Made by a program: the position numbers and the translations under genes. A stretch of DNA of 64,000 nt from Cruorifilaria tuberocauda (taxonomy: Eukaryota; Nematoda; Chromadorea; Rhabditida; Onchocercidae). Below are positions 51,854-63,477 of this stretch, piece by piece. The DNA lies in NCBI GenBank assembly GCA_013365365.1, contig JABVXU010000240.1:1-64000 (forward strand), in the 5' to 3' direction. The notes beneath the pieces were generated by a model. That model had not been told where the DNA came from. It was given only the letters and a program-made list of their open reading frames with translations, and ran no database searches. Every line of letters starts with the position of its first letter. Position 1 is the first letter of the stretch.

Positions 51854-53329
51854 CTGGAAAGCTCTCATCGTTTGCATGATCTTTCTTTAATTCATCATAC
51901 TCTTTTCACTATGAAACTTTAAACAGAAAAAATGAATTTTTTATTTGTATAATGCTTAATAATTTTACATAATTTTTCATAATTAATTAATTAATTAATT
52001 AACTGATCTTCAAATGAAAAAAGACTAAAATGGTAGAAATTTTGATAATATTTATTTAGAAATTAAATCAAACTTGACCGAGTAAAGTAATTAAATCGAA
52101 CTGGACCGAGTAAAGTAATTAATTAGATGTCTACTTAAATTCAAAAATAGAAACTTACTTAGGTAATAGAGTTGTGCTAATTTTACGCTATTCTTTTGTT
52201 TCACTATCATTGAAATGTTGTGAGTATCCTTCAAAGCACCGATAATATACTATTATTTCTAAAGTCAACATTTAAATTTGAACTACAAGTATAGATTAAT
52301 CAGGATAAATTTTGTTGATTCAGCCTAAATGCTCTTGATTTATTTCCTAATTAGGAAAATCAATAATTACATTGATCCTTAATTAGCATATCGTCATTAT
52401 TGCTGCCTAATATTCACTCATAAATTAGGTTGTCCCTACAAAATATGTATAAACTACAAATTGCAATCATTACAAAGTAAGGAAGTTAATAAGTAAGTTT
52501 GATTAAATTCCTTAATTTGACTGTTAATATTATAATTTGTTATAATAATAAATAATAAATTGGATCGTCCTTACAGAAGATGTACAAACTGTAAATTTAA
52601 TTAACCATTACAAAGTAAGAAAGTTAATGAAGTAAAGTGATTTTAGTTAGTAATAAAAGTAAGACTGATTAATTTACAGGTAAGTTCATTGACTTTACTC
52701 TTAATACTACAATTTGCTATAATAACAAATAATAATATTCTTGCCTTTTCATATCGAAATATTAAATTTCAAAAACAAATATTAAATTTGAAGTGAAGAA
52801 AATCAAAAAATAAAGCAAACATTAAATATTACACAATAACAGATGAATGAATATATTAAGTAATTAATTTACTTAAGATAATACTATGACAAAGATAACG
52901 ATTAAGGTACATGATTAAGATAATGTAATGTTACAGTCATATACGAACCAAAATCAAGTATATTAATCCTTTACTTAATCATGCTTTAATTAATCTAAAC
53001 TCTATTTCTCTTGATTAATTAACAGAATTTTTTAATTCTTCAAAAATTTTAAAATTATCAGTTTAAATTTTCAAAAATGTCCGTTTTTCGCAATTTTCTT
53101 CGTTCATCGAATCATCGGATCCCTTTGCTGTAGCAAACTTTTTTCAAAGAAATAATTTAATTAAAAGAATTTGAATCGTAAAAAAAGCGAAAAATCCATG
53201 AAATATATACTTAACCGTGCTAGTCACGTAAATGATATCAGGTTCACACGTGTTGCAACCGTTGTATTTATCACTTATTAAAGTAATTCTATTAATTGAT
53301 TGTATCAGCAAGCTAAATAAAGGAGAAAT
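51854..53329. other. AT-rich with an imperfect tandem duplication
   Basis: Near 52430-52740 a unit of about 130-220 bases is present twice: (T)TG(G/T)(T/A)(C)GTCC(C/T)TACA, then TACAAAGTAAG(G/A)AAGTTAAT and a TATAATAA(T/C)AAATAATAA tail. A shorter repeat at 52070-52125 carries GACCGAGTAAAGTAATTAA twice. The 67-codon minus-strand frame at 53144-53347 shows no domain. Confidence 0.45.
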
Positions 53330-54360
53330 TTTTGAAGATAACCTCAAAGTTCAGAAAAGTGAAAAGTGAAAATTTGAGAAATCCGAAATTTCACAAAGTT
53401 TTCAAATTGTTTTCGAAATTAAAACAATCGGAAATTCTCGCATTCATTCCATTTCGAATATTTGCAATTTCCTTTCGATCGAACTTTCATGCCACCCAAC
53501 TGATACCTGAAGAAAATGCACCATATATCTACCTGAAGCTTATCTGACAAGGAAAGTGCAAAACATAATGAAATCGTTTAAGATGGCTAGCATAACAGAA
53601 ATGACCTGAAATTGAACTTTAATTAGCCCAACGTAAACTTTAAGCTTGATTCCAGCAAGAGCGCATTCATCAAATAAAATAAATGGAAAGAGCAAAGAAA
53701 AAGCATACAATAAGTAGAAGTAGTCTAAAGAAAATCACTTAACAATTAGGTAAACAACAAAGAAAACAAAAAATAAAAAAACCTAAAATAAAAAGCGTGC
53801 CATGAGTAAAATGCATGAAAAATATACGCAAAAAAAGAGGCAAATGTAAATGTGCAAAAAGTAAAGTTATCATAAAAAAAAGTATAAAAAAAGGCGTGCA
53901 AGCATGCAGTTAGTAAGGTGAAAAAAAGCATGCGGTTAATAATGCATGCAGCGAGTAGAACGAGAAAAAAAAACATTCATTAATTAGGTGGAAACAAAAA
54001 AAAACCCCCAGAAAAATTCCCAAATAAAAGAAAAAATATACAGTAATTGAAATTAATTACAAGAATAAGTAATTAGTAAATTGTTTCAAATGCATGAAAA
54101 GTAAATTTAAGTAAAAAGATTCAATGATCGCATGCAATTTGCAGTACGAATGGAAAATTATTCAAAGAAAAAAAGCATTAAATTAGTGAAAATGAGAAAA
54201 GACACACTTGTAAAACAAGTGGCAGTAACAAGTGGAAAATAAAAAAGTTAGCAAAGTAAGGAAAACATGCAGTAAATGCAAGTAAGTAATAATAAAACAC
54301 GTGATAAATAAAAATTAAAAATGCATGCAATATAAAGAATTTGAAATAAGCAAAAAAAAA
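53330..54360. repeat. A-rich GCATGC-studded tract, right copy
   Basis: Same orientation and same order of landmarks as 6781-7780. GCATGC occurs at 53902, 53928, 53944, 54130 and 54323. Alignment by eye is clear over the first few hundred bases and weaker in the A-rich remainder. The plus-strand frame at 53332-53547 is part of the repeat and is not preserved in the left copy. Confidence 0.65.
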
Positions 54361-56166
54361 GTCAAGAAATTTTTTTTTTTAAATCAAAAAAAAAATTTCG
54401 AAAATTTTTAAAAATTTGGCAATACTGTTAACCAGAATAAAATTTACAAAAATCTTTCAAATTTTCCTCTGAGCTTCACAAAAAAAATTTCAAAATTTTT
54501 TCTTCAAAGTAAAAAGTATTCCATCTTCAAATTAATATGCTAATATTCTATCTCAAATTTTCTAAATTAGTATGTCAATCACTTAACTAACTTACAATTA
54601 CTTAGTTAACTTTACTTAACTAACTTCAAATTAATATGCTAATATTCTCTCTCAAATTTTCCAAATTAATAACTAACTTACAGATGGTCCATTCCTTCTT
54701 ACTTTATATTATCATCGATCTTTCTCATCATCATTATATCTATCTTCTCTCTCTCTCTCTCTCTCTCTCATCTGGAAAAAAAATGATCGGAAGAGTGGGT
54801 ACCAACCAACTTATCACATAAAAAATGACCACTGATAAGACATTGTGATAAGGCATTGGCTGAGATTGGCACTTATCACTCTGATCCAAATCTTCCTGCA
54901 ATTATTCAAATCCCTACTAAACTGTCTAATAGCCAACAGCCTATGCCAATTTTATCCTAAATAAAAAAGTAACTATCAAAGTTTAACTTTGATAAAATAA
55001 TAAATGTACAGTAAGTTGCTACCCAAACATACACAAAATCTAACTTAAAAAAAATACAAGTATTTAAGAGAGTAATGGAAAAGCTGACATAAATCATAGC
55101 TAATAAATAATAGCAATTCAAAAAAATCAATATCCACCGTGATATCAAGTTATCAGCTCAAGGAATACATGATTACTTGAGTATCAAATGAAGTAATCAA
55201 AGACAAAAGAGATCTGTAGATGACGTGTTTTTTCGAAAATTCTATCAATTTCAAAATGAATTCAAAAAGTTAATTTCAGAAATTTACTATAAAATTCAAC
55301 GAGCAAAAAAAAAGCAATAAAATTAGTTCTCGGAAAAATCAATAATCACTGATTCTTATCGATCATCGATCTTCCCTACCATACTGATAAAAAGAACGAA
55401 TAACTACAATACTAGACACATACTTATATTGTGATCAGTTAACTGAAAAACTTGAAAATTCAATTAGTTAAAGATATCAGTAATTCTCAGTCTGATAATT
55501 TAATCAAATGCAAACAGAAATTGTCAAATTTAAAGTAATCAATAAGTGCAACTACTGTCCAAGTATGGCTATTGGCTCTAATAAAAGTAAGGAAATAATT
55601 ATTACAACTAACTAATATTAAATCAACTATAGACAAAAAGTAGAGAAAATTTTTCAATAAGAAAGTTTAAAAGTAATTAACAAAAAGGCATAAAATTCGA
55701 ATTAGTAAACAGTAATTGTTAAAAAGCACTTAATTAATAACTTTTAAAAAATCACAAGTTTGTGATCACCTGAGTTGATCACAATATAAAGTAACAAACA
55801 ACAAACAAAATAATACGACTAAAGAAGTTAAGAAAAACAAGATTAATAATTTTAAATAGTAATAAACATTGTTTAACAATGTGAAAAAGTAAAATTTAAA
55901 AATAAAAAAGAAAAATAGTAAGTAAAAGAGAAGAGAAGTAATTAAATTCAGAGTTTTTCAATAACAATAATTAATTTAAGAATCTCAGTATGATCTATCT
56001 GTCTGATATCCAAAAAATACCTGGCACAACAGTAAAGTTACCTTAATAGTACCAAACGCAATCGCATGCAAAATGACGAAAAATAAAAATATTCAAATTT
56101 CTCTATTTCCCTCCTCAAACTCTGAATTTAATTACTTTAATAATAAAAGTTAGTTTAAAATTTTTT
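54361..56166. other. AT-rich spacer between repeat tract and zinc-finger unit
   Basis: No gene seen. It contains a TC run (54745-54768) and a duplicated CTAATATTCT(A/C)TCTCAAATTT word (54540/54640). Confidence 0.45.
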
Positions 56167-56330
56167 TCTGCTTTTTTTTTGTTTTTTTTGTTTTTTCGTT
56201 TTTTTCTTTTTTTTTGTTTTTTTCTTTTTTTTATTTTTTTTTCTGTTTTTTTTGTTTTTATTGTTTTTTTATTTTTTTTTAATTTTTACACTTTTTATTT
56301 TCCATTTTTCATAATTTTTATAGTCCGAAA
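56167..56330 (-). repeat. Low-complexity tract closing the minus zinc-finger gene
   Basis: Runs of T broken by single G, C or A (TTTTTTTGTTTT style). Read on the minus strand it is AAAACAAAA-rich, the same pattern found at 61036-61225 behind the plus gene. The two form the outer ends of the inverted pair. Confidence 0.8.
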
Positions 56331-56419
56331 TTACCTACCCGCTTGGAGTACCTTGCCGGGTGCAGGATGGAGACCGGAGCAGGCAGTGGCAGGTGCGCCG
56401 CATGGGGATGGCCTGGCTC

Positions 56420-57924
56420 TTACTGGCCTGAAAGAAAAATTGGCTCATTATTAAAACTATTTAAATTGACTCTATGAATATTTCAAACTTCTCGAAGCTT
56501 ACTAATTGCTATTACTTACCTGGAATGAAGAGGTTGCTCGACTCCCCTTCTCTTCCCACAAGATGCAGTCGGCGCCGTTTAACCTGCCTCTCGCTGATCA
56601 CGGCTGCTCGTGACCTCGGGCACCACTCGAGGTCATGCAGCTCCACTGCTGCTTCCTTCTGTGCAGCCGTGAACTCAGGTGGGAGCAGGAGGTAGTGCCC
56701 ACAGTGCGCACAAAACCCTGCAATGCTAATGAGTGAGATAATTAATCTCTTGACATAATTAACTACAAACTTAAACCATCCTTACCGTCCTGCTTGTGAA
56801 CTTTCGACGCATGAATGCGCCACCCTTTGATCGAGCCAAACTGCCTGCTGCAGAGGCTACATACTGAAATTAGACAAACTGAAATTTGAGAGCATTTTCT
56901 GTATCAAAGTGCCACAACTTTCTTACTTTTACTTATATGATTTGGCCAAAGTAAGAAATATTTCTTCACAACAATAATTTATTAAAATTATAACTTACCG
57001 ATGCTAATATTTCCCTCCGTTCGCTGCACCGTATGCCTCCGCCTGCGGCATCCGTAATCCCTTCCGAAATTGCTCCGGGAGCTCACCCGATTCTGCGGGC
57101 TGAAACTCGGCCGGAGCTGCCGTAGTCGACGTCTCGGTGGCGGAAACCGGGACGTGGACTGTCCTCGATCTGCTGAAACGGAACGGGTTCAAATTTGATA
57201 CAGATTATGCACTTTACTTACGTAATACATTACTAGTTCATATTTATTAAATAGTTATATACTGGTACATACAATCATGTTAAGTAACAATTAAAGTATA
57301 ATAAAGTATTTACAAATAGTTATATCATCAAATTGATGGATACTTTATTATACTTTAATTGTTACTTTACTTTGCATTGCTATTTCGCTGGTTGATTGGA
57401 AAAAATCAAAACTTACAGGACAATTTCACGGATTGTCATCTCCGGTTCTTGCCCGCCATCGAGCTGCATTGGTGCCGCCGGCACCTCAGCTTCATCCTCC
57501 TCATCATCTGGCAACGGGGCCCACTCGGCCCCGGATGGCCAGATTTCGCCTGACACATCATCATTACTTTCCGGCGGAGGGGCCCACGCTGCCTCCTCGT
57601 CAAACACCGGCTGCTGCGGTGCCGGCTCCCCGCGTTCTCCTTCTCGGGCGTTGAGCTCCTCGAGCTCCGCCACTTTCCGTTCCGCTTCCTCCAAGCGGGC
57701 GAGCAGGGCATTTTCCGACTGAAAAGGAAATATTTCAACAGTCTTCAGGTGCTTATGCAGTGGCTTAATGTTTAAAAGTAAAGTAAAGTGATTGTTACCT
57801 GCGCTGCAACGTCTATAAATTCCTGCAATGCACGCAGCATTGCAGGCTCTCTTTGTAAGTAATCCAGGACATCGAAGATGTCTGGATCTTCCTCGTCGTA
57901 TAATTCATGCGCGGCAACAATCAT
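56420..57924 (-). pseudogene. C2H2 zinc-finger gene, minus copy, frameshifted
   Basis: Exons 57924-57799, 57718-57417, 57172-56999, 56863-56786, 56717-56520 and 56427-56420 mirror the plus copy; the fourth and fifth have identical lengths (78 and 198). The start ATG follows an ATTATAG acceptor by one base. The zinc finger (CSLCSRQFGSIKGWRIHASK, then VH) and the following FCAHCGH...HDLEWCPR are well preserved. Exon 3 differs: near 57030 two bases present in the plus copy (GAGCCGTATACGGTG) are missing (GAGGCATACGGTG). The reading frame then ends at TAG (57006-57004), giving 198 aa without a zinc finger. In the shifted frame the sequence continues QRTEGNISI, like the plus copy, up to the donor. 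It carries one EWAPLP repeat, not four. Either a pseudogene, a truncated regulator or a sequencing error. Confidence 0.75.
57282..57367. repeat. Perfect 28-bp inverted repeat in intron 2 of the minus gene
   Basis: Arms at 57282-57309 and 57340-57367 are exact reverse complements (AAGTAACAATTAAAGTATAA at the left start), with a 30-base loop. The plus copy has no equivalent in its 104-base intron at that place, so the hairpin was gained on one side. A small MITE-like insertion or a hairpin RNA are possibilities. Confidence 0.85.
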
Positions 57925-59310
57925 TCTATAATATCAACAAATTTACCAAATACAATACTTGGATTAAATTCATGACGAAATTTCAATTAACTTAAAACTG
58001 ACATTGCTTATTATCTATGAAAAAGTTTTAAAAAATTTGAAACCAATCGGATGAAGGAGAAAAGTGAACATTCATGTGATCACTCTCCACTCAAGTTATC
58101 TTCCCGAAGAATTAACTCTTATATCCATGATGATACTGCAGATAATTGATTGGAAAAAAGTTTTGTAAGAAAATAAAGGCAATGTTAGAGATCATGGTAA
58201 ACATGAGGAACGGTTCGTCTAGAGACATCTCGAGAGATTTTTCCTTCTGAGTTAAATTACTCATTGATCTATGGTTAGAGACACTAAGTCAATTGTTAGG
58301 ATAAGATAAGTAAGATAAGAATAAGATAGTTCACATGAAATAATAGATCATCGAGTGGTGAAAAGAAGAGATAATACAAAAGTTAAGTAACGATTATTTA
58401 ATACTTCAAGAAGAAGACGGACGGTACTAACGGGAAATTACTTTTCATGGCTTGTATAATGTACAAATTGTACAAGTTATTACTTTACTAGAAATTCCAT
58501 GAAATATAGGTATTTCGTAAAGTAACAATTCTTCATTTAGTATATAGTTTTTTATCGGCTACCTAAAGTAATTTTTTTCTAAGAAATATTTGAGAGATTT
58601 ATTTTTCGATAAGTTAACTTTCAGAATTTTAATAGGTTAACTTTTAGGAAATTAATGCAATTTACTTTTTAAATTTGAATCGAATGAATAAACAAAAAAA
58701 ATATCGCGCAAAATTAATAAAAACCTTTATCTCTTTATTCAATTTATTAATGAAAATAACAAGCTCATGAAAAAAAACTCATGAATTCATTGATTTACCT
58801 TTACCTCCTTGTCCAAAGGTATTTTGATTTTGATCTAATACAGGATAACTATTGATATTTTTCAACATGATATTATATAAGGTTTAAGAAGCAATAAAAA
58901 ATTAGGCAGGCACAAACTCTTTTAGAATGACTAAACGGAGATCATGATCATGTGGATCAATTTGCAACTTAAAACTTAGAGAAATCTTTGGTATATTCGA
59001 TAGTATTTAAATGAAAGTTATTACTTGGAATTATTGTTTCATACTTTTTATTTTGTTTAATGTCAATTTGTCAAGCAGATTATTTGAAGTTATGTTTCAA
59101 ATAATGAAATATTTCTTTGGAGAAACAAGTTATTATCATTTATACTCGAAATATAGCATTTTAGGTTAATTTAAGATCAGTTAAAGATCAGAATGAATTC
59201 ATTATCTTACGAGTTTTTTATTTTCATTAACGAATTGTATTTTTCCGATTTTAATCGCTACGTACTTTTTGTCTCTCATAAATATTTCATAAATTTGCTA
59301 AATTTGCAGA
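57925..59310. promoter_or_regulatory. Divergent intergenic spacer between the zinc-finger genes
   Basis: About 1.4 kb separating two start codons that face away from each other. AT-rich, no coding frame. The spacer is not obviously symmetric, unlike the genes. Each gene begins just after an AG acceptor (TATAG|A-ATG and TTGCAG|A-ATG), so trans-splicing or an unseen 5' exon within this spacer is likely. A shared bidirectional promoter is inference only. Confidence 0.45.
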
Positions 59311-60934
59311 ATGTTGCGCGCCGATGAACAAGCTCCGGAACTTCCGGATATTTCCGACGTTTTCCATTATTTGGAAAATAATCCTGTAATGCTTTCTGCA
59401 TTACAGGAATTTCTGGCGAGAAAAGAGCAGGTAATTGCGCTATTTGATTTTAAATCTATGGAGGGAAATCCTTGAGGAGTTGTGGAAAATCTAAACTAAG
59501 AATACTGAATAGTAGTATAAGTATTGATTCGGTATAAGTAATGAATTGTAGTAATCATCGATCAAAGTGATACAATAATTATCTGATGCTTTTGCTTTCA
59601 GCAGGAAGATCAGCTGCGTGCTCGCTTGGCCGAGGCTGAGCGGAAGCTGGCGGTGTATGAAAGGCAAAATACCCGTCAGGAAATGGAGATGGAGGAACCG
59701 GTTCCTCAAGAACCGGAGAACGAAGAAGAAGATGGCGAGTCCGATGAGTGGCTCTCAGCGGCGGAATGGGCCGCTCTACCGGAAGATGACGAAGTCGCCG
59801 AGGAATGGGCCTCAGCAGCGGAATGGGCCCCGCTTCCAGAAGATGAGGATGGTGCCGAAGAATGGGCCTCAGGAGCGGAATGGGCCCCGCTTCCAGAGGA
59901 TGAGGACGGCGCCGAAGAATGGGCCTCAGCGGCAGAATGGGCCCCGCTTCCAGAAGATGAGGACGACGCCGAAGAATGGGCCCCCGTCGAGGAAGAAGCT
60001 GCGGTACCAATGGTACCAATGGAAACGGATTGGGTTGAAGAACCGGAAGAAACCACTCGACAACTCGTCCTGTAAGTTTAATTTAATTCATAATCTACAA
60101 GAAAGTGACTAAAAGAAGTAAATTTCACTGATCACATTAAATGGGTAATTTTGACTAAATTCAAATCTATTTTAGACGATCTAGGGCGATTGAAATTCCG
60201 GTTCTGGCCATGCAGGCAGCACCGGCTGATACAACAATGGAAGCGTACCACCCCGGAGACCTACTGGACCTTCCAGAAGAATTGCGGCAGACACTGGAAG
60301 TACCGGGAACAGAGCCGTATACGGTGATACGAGAAGGAACAAAGAACATCATCGGTAACTTTTAAATTTAAAGTAATTAAATATTTTTAATCATGCAATA
60401 GAATGTGCTAAATTTTATCCTAGTTTCACAGTACTGATGAAAAATCTCTACAAGTATCATTTCAGTATGCGGTATTTGTCATAGGCAATTTGAAACTTTG
60501 AAAGGTTGGAGGATCCACAGCTCGAAAGTCCATAAACAGGACGGTAGGTATTTCTAAATTAAATTTCCAATTTATTTTTTAAAAATTCTAATATACTTAA
60601 TTAACCATTGTAGTTTCGTTGTATAATATGTATATATTTTTTTGATATTTCAGGCTTTTGCGCTCGCTGTGGCCATAACCTTGTATTGCCACCCGAGTAC
60701 ACAGCAGCGCAAAGAACCGCAGCGACTGAGATCCATGCGCTCGATTGGTGCCCGAGGGCATCTGCGGCCATCATGGATGAAAGGAAGGCAAAACGCCGTA
60801 GACTAAATCTGGTGGGGCGAGAAGAGGATGCCAACAGCCTCTTTATCCCAGGTAAGAAGCAAATTGATTTTGAAATGAATTTTGAAAGAGAACATTTTAG
60901 TTTTTAATTAATAACTTTTCTTTCAGGCTATTAA
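59311..60934 (+). CDS. C2H2 zinc-finger protein with acidic 19-aa repeats, plus copy
   Basis: Exons 59311-59430, 59602-60071, 60176-60354, 60466-60543, 60654-60851 and 60927-60934 (stop 60932) give 350 aa with continuous phase. Order: short N-terminal helix region, coiled-coil-like Leu/Glu segment (about 41-65), four 19-residue acidic repeats of the form EWASAAEWAPLPEDEDGAE (89-164), linker, then a classical C2H2 finger (C258, C261, H274, H279). A conserved CARCGH...H310...C315 follows, which could bind a second zinc, then a basic KAKRRR likely to be a nuclear signal. The finger's C-x2-C-x-R-x-F-x-T-x2-G pattern recalls fingers in R2/NeSL-type retrotransposon proteins, but no reverse transcriptase is seen. 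Exons are GC-rich, unlike every other gene in the window. Exon 2 has a CAGCAG double acceptor. Family not recognised; nucleic-acid binding is inferred. Confidence 0.75.
59746..59973 (+). repeat. 57-bp coding tandem repeat, four copies
   Basis: In-frame units coding 19 residues each. Copies 2 to 4 are nearly identical in DNA (GAATGGGCCTCAG.AGCGGAA style), copy 1 is older. The minus gene has only one such unit, so the array expanded in the plus copy after duplication. Confidence 0.9.
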
Positions 60935-61035
60935 TATCATTTGGCCAATTTGATATTCCCCACGCGGCCAGCCTTTAGCAGCAACCTATGGCACACCCAG
61001 CCTCAATCAAAGAAGTAGCCGAGCCGGTTAGTAAT

Positions 61036-61225
61036 TTTAAAAAACGACAAAAAAAATAAAAAACAAAAAACAAAAAAAAAACGTAAAAAATAAAAAACAA
61101 AAAAAAAACGTAAAAATAAAAAATAAAAAAAAACAAAAAAATTAAGAATAAAAAAAAACAAAAAAATAAAAAATGAAAAAATCAAAAAAAAAGAAGAAAA
61201 GATCAAAAAATAAAAAAAAAAATTT
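61036..61225 (+). repeat. Low-complexity A-rich tract closing the plus zinc-finger gene
   Basis: Runs of A broken by single C, T or G, with a repeated AAAAAACGTAAAAAATAAAA motif near 61075-61110. It mirrors 56167-56330. Between the stop and this tract is a short GC-richer 3' region whose ATTCCCCACGCGGCCAGCC word resembles the ATCCCCATGCGGCGCACC of the minus gene, so the homology extends past the coding part. Confidence 0.8.
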
Positions 61226-63185
61226 AGTTTTTAAAATAATTTTTGACATTAAAGCAGTTGAATTCAAATATGTAATAAGCGATTGAAGGGGATTTAGCAC
61301 CTGTAGATACTTACTTTAAGCTTATTTAGAATACTTTAAGCTTATTTATATCACTAATTACTGAAATCATCATTAATGCTATTGTAAGATTTGAAAGTGA
61401 CGTATTTTCTTTATTTGAATTCAACTGCTTCCCATTGTTCTATTAACTTTTCAAAGTCTTTATCTGGGTAAATAACATTTTTTTTTCGTTAAATGTTTAA
61501 TGTTTGATTAATTTATTATTGGGTAAATAATTTTTTTTATTGAATGTTTAATGTTTAATTAATTTGTTACGATGCAAATAGTTAAATGTTTATTGTTTAA
61601 TTAATTTATTACATTGAATAACTTTGTTCTTTTTTAATGTTGAAGAAATTTTTTCTTAATGTTTGATGTTCATTTAATCTTTTAAATTTTCTTATTAATT
61701 TCTTTTCTTTGTTTGCATAACCTTAAAATTAATCGTTCAATGATATACTTTGAATATGAAAGTAATCAATTTTATGCATGAGACAGGAGGATAAGTAAGA
61801 ATGTGTAGATCTTTTGACCCCTGTAAATTGACGTAACTTACAGCTGATAGTTACAGCTGATAAGATCAAAAATTAGAGTACTGTGAGAGTTATTATGAAT
61901 TTAATTACTCTGATTTTTATTGATCGCACATTATCGTTGTAACTAATTGATTATCCTTGTGTACTTTCATACTTTTTCCTTCAGATTAAATTGTATTTTA
62001 AATATTTTTGAAAAATCTTTTGGGTACCAATTTATGCAAACTTATAGCATTTCGTTTTTACTTTGGTCTTTTTAAACTTTTTATTGTGTTTTTTTGTAAT
62101 TTAATTAATTGTATGCGTTTTATTTTTGAAACTTTCAAAGTTGATTAATATTTAGGCTCGCATTTTAATTCGGTTATGATTAATTGATCACTGATCATGT
62201 TTTGTTTTTGTATTAGTCATGAGTTGGTACCCAATTTAGTAATTAGATGATTTTTCATGTTGGATGATTTGATTTTAGATTTTTAATTAGATGATGATTT
62301 GACTTAACTGAAACCCTTTTATGGATTATAAATTGAATTTTTTTTTTCAATCAGGTCACCTAAATCTTTTTTTAAATTTTTTCCAAATTTTTCCAAATCA
62401 GTTTTTGAAAACATGAATTTCCTCGTCTAATTTTCTGATCTTTTGAATTTTTCTCTATTTTACAATTTGATTAAGAATACTTTAAAGTATTCTTAAAGTG
62501 TTGAATTTTTACCGTTTGTTGCATCCATTTTTATCGCTTTGGATTGGATTGATTTTTGAATTTTTTTATAATTTAAATTTCCTATTTTGATTTTTCGAAA
62601 TTTTTCTTCCATTTTTTCTCAATTTTTTTTAGCATTTTTTAAATTCATTTCATTTTTCGAGTAAAAATTTTTATTTTATTTTTACTTATCGAATTTCTCG
62701 ACTTTCACTTTTACTTACTGCTTACTTTTATTCACTTAATTTTTATTCGCAATTTCACTTTTTACTTTTCATTCACAATTTTCTGTTATCATTTTGATTA
62801 TCCATTTATCAGTGTATTACTTATTGATTACTTCTTTAACAGTACTGCATGCTTTTTATGTTAGTCTAATCATTTTACTATTGAATTTGAAAAATGCATG
62901 TCATTTAGTAATTTTACTTTTTGTAAAAATATTTTTGATTTATACTTATTTAGTGCTACCTGCCTTTTCGCATGCATTTTGAATTGAAATTTCATTTAAA
63001 TAGTTTAATTTCATTCTAATACTAACTTTATAACCTATATCTACTAATATCTCTTTTTTGTTATTATCGAAAGTTTAAAGTATTATTTTATTAGTTTATT
63101 TTTGTTTTAATAACATTTTGTAGCAAATTGTTTTGGAAATACGATAACACTTTTCAATCTTATTGAACAATAAAAATAATTTCAG
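61226..63185. other. T-rich non-coding tract, right copy
   Basis: Strong T bias on the plus strand, increasing to the right, like 1-2225, and ending in the same way: TATTGAACAATAAAAATAAT then TTCAG, compared with CATTGAACAGTAAAGTTAAT then TTCAG on the left. A TGTTTAATT(G/A)ATTTATTA repeat occurs at 61490-61620. Scattered GCATGC or GCATGT words occur near 62.85-62.98 kb. No gene. Confidence 0.55.
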
Positions 63186-63477
63186 GTTGGAATCGATTCA
63201 GGGAAACAGTCATTTACTTACTCGAAGACAAATGTATTCTTCTTATATTGCAATTAGGTAAGTCATTATTGTTTTCTTCAATAGAGATAAGATAGATAAA
63301 CTATCTAACTGTTAAAGTAAAATGGTACTTTCGTAAGGTATTTTCCTTGATCAATAAAATAAATGTCAGATGTGGAAAGCATTCGTATTCTGGGATTTCA
63401 ACCACAAGATCATCAACCAAATTGGATCTGCCTGAGATCGATCAAGTTGGAAATCGATCAAGTGAGCTGCATTACAG
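63186..63477 (+). other. Exon-like module, paralogue of 2226-2510
   Basis: The first segment, 63186-63257, has a TTTCAG acceptor and a donor GTAAGTCATTATTGT, identical over 14 bases to the left copy's. A frame WNRFRETVIYLLEDKCILLI is open here but not in the left copy. The second segment ends at 63477 with GAGCTGCATTACAG and a GTAGAA donor, compared with CAGCTGTATTACAG and GTAAAT on the left. Its acceptor, CAG in the left copy, reads CTG here, so splicing of this copy may be impaired. Function unknown. Confidence 0.45.

Noticed and set aside
53332..53547. 71-codon basic plus-strand frame
   Set aside because: Part of the duplicated A-rich tract; not open in the left copy.
56179..56454. 91-codon plus-strand frame, almost all Phe then a short GC-rich tail
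   Set aside because: It translates the T-rich low-complexity tract and then the antisense of the minus gene's 3' end.
57396..57738. Four alternative frames over exon 2 of the minus zinc-finger gene
   Set aside because: Same shadow effect; the EEAERKVAELEEL frame is the one shared with the plus copy.
59579..60112. Overlapping long frames on both strands of zinc-finger exon 2 (Pro/Arg-rich and Ser-rich)
   Set aside because: Shadows of a GC-rich tandem-repeat exon; only one plus frame joins the other exons in phase and matches the paralogue.
61003..61206. 67-codon Phe-rich minus-strand frame
   Set aside because: Antisense reading of an A-rich low-complexity tract; no gene signal.
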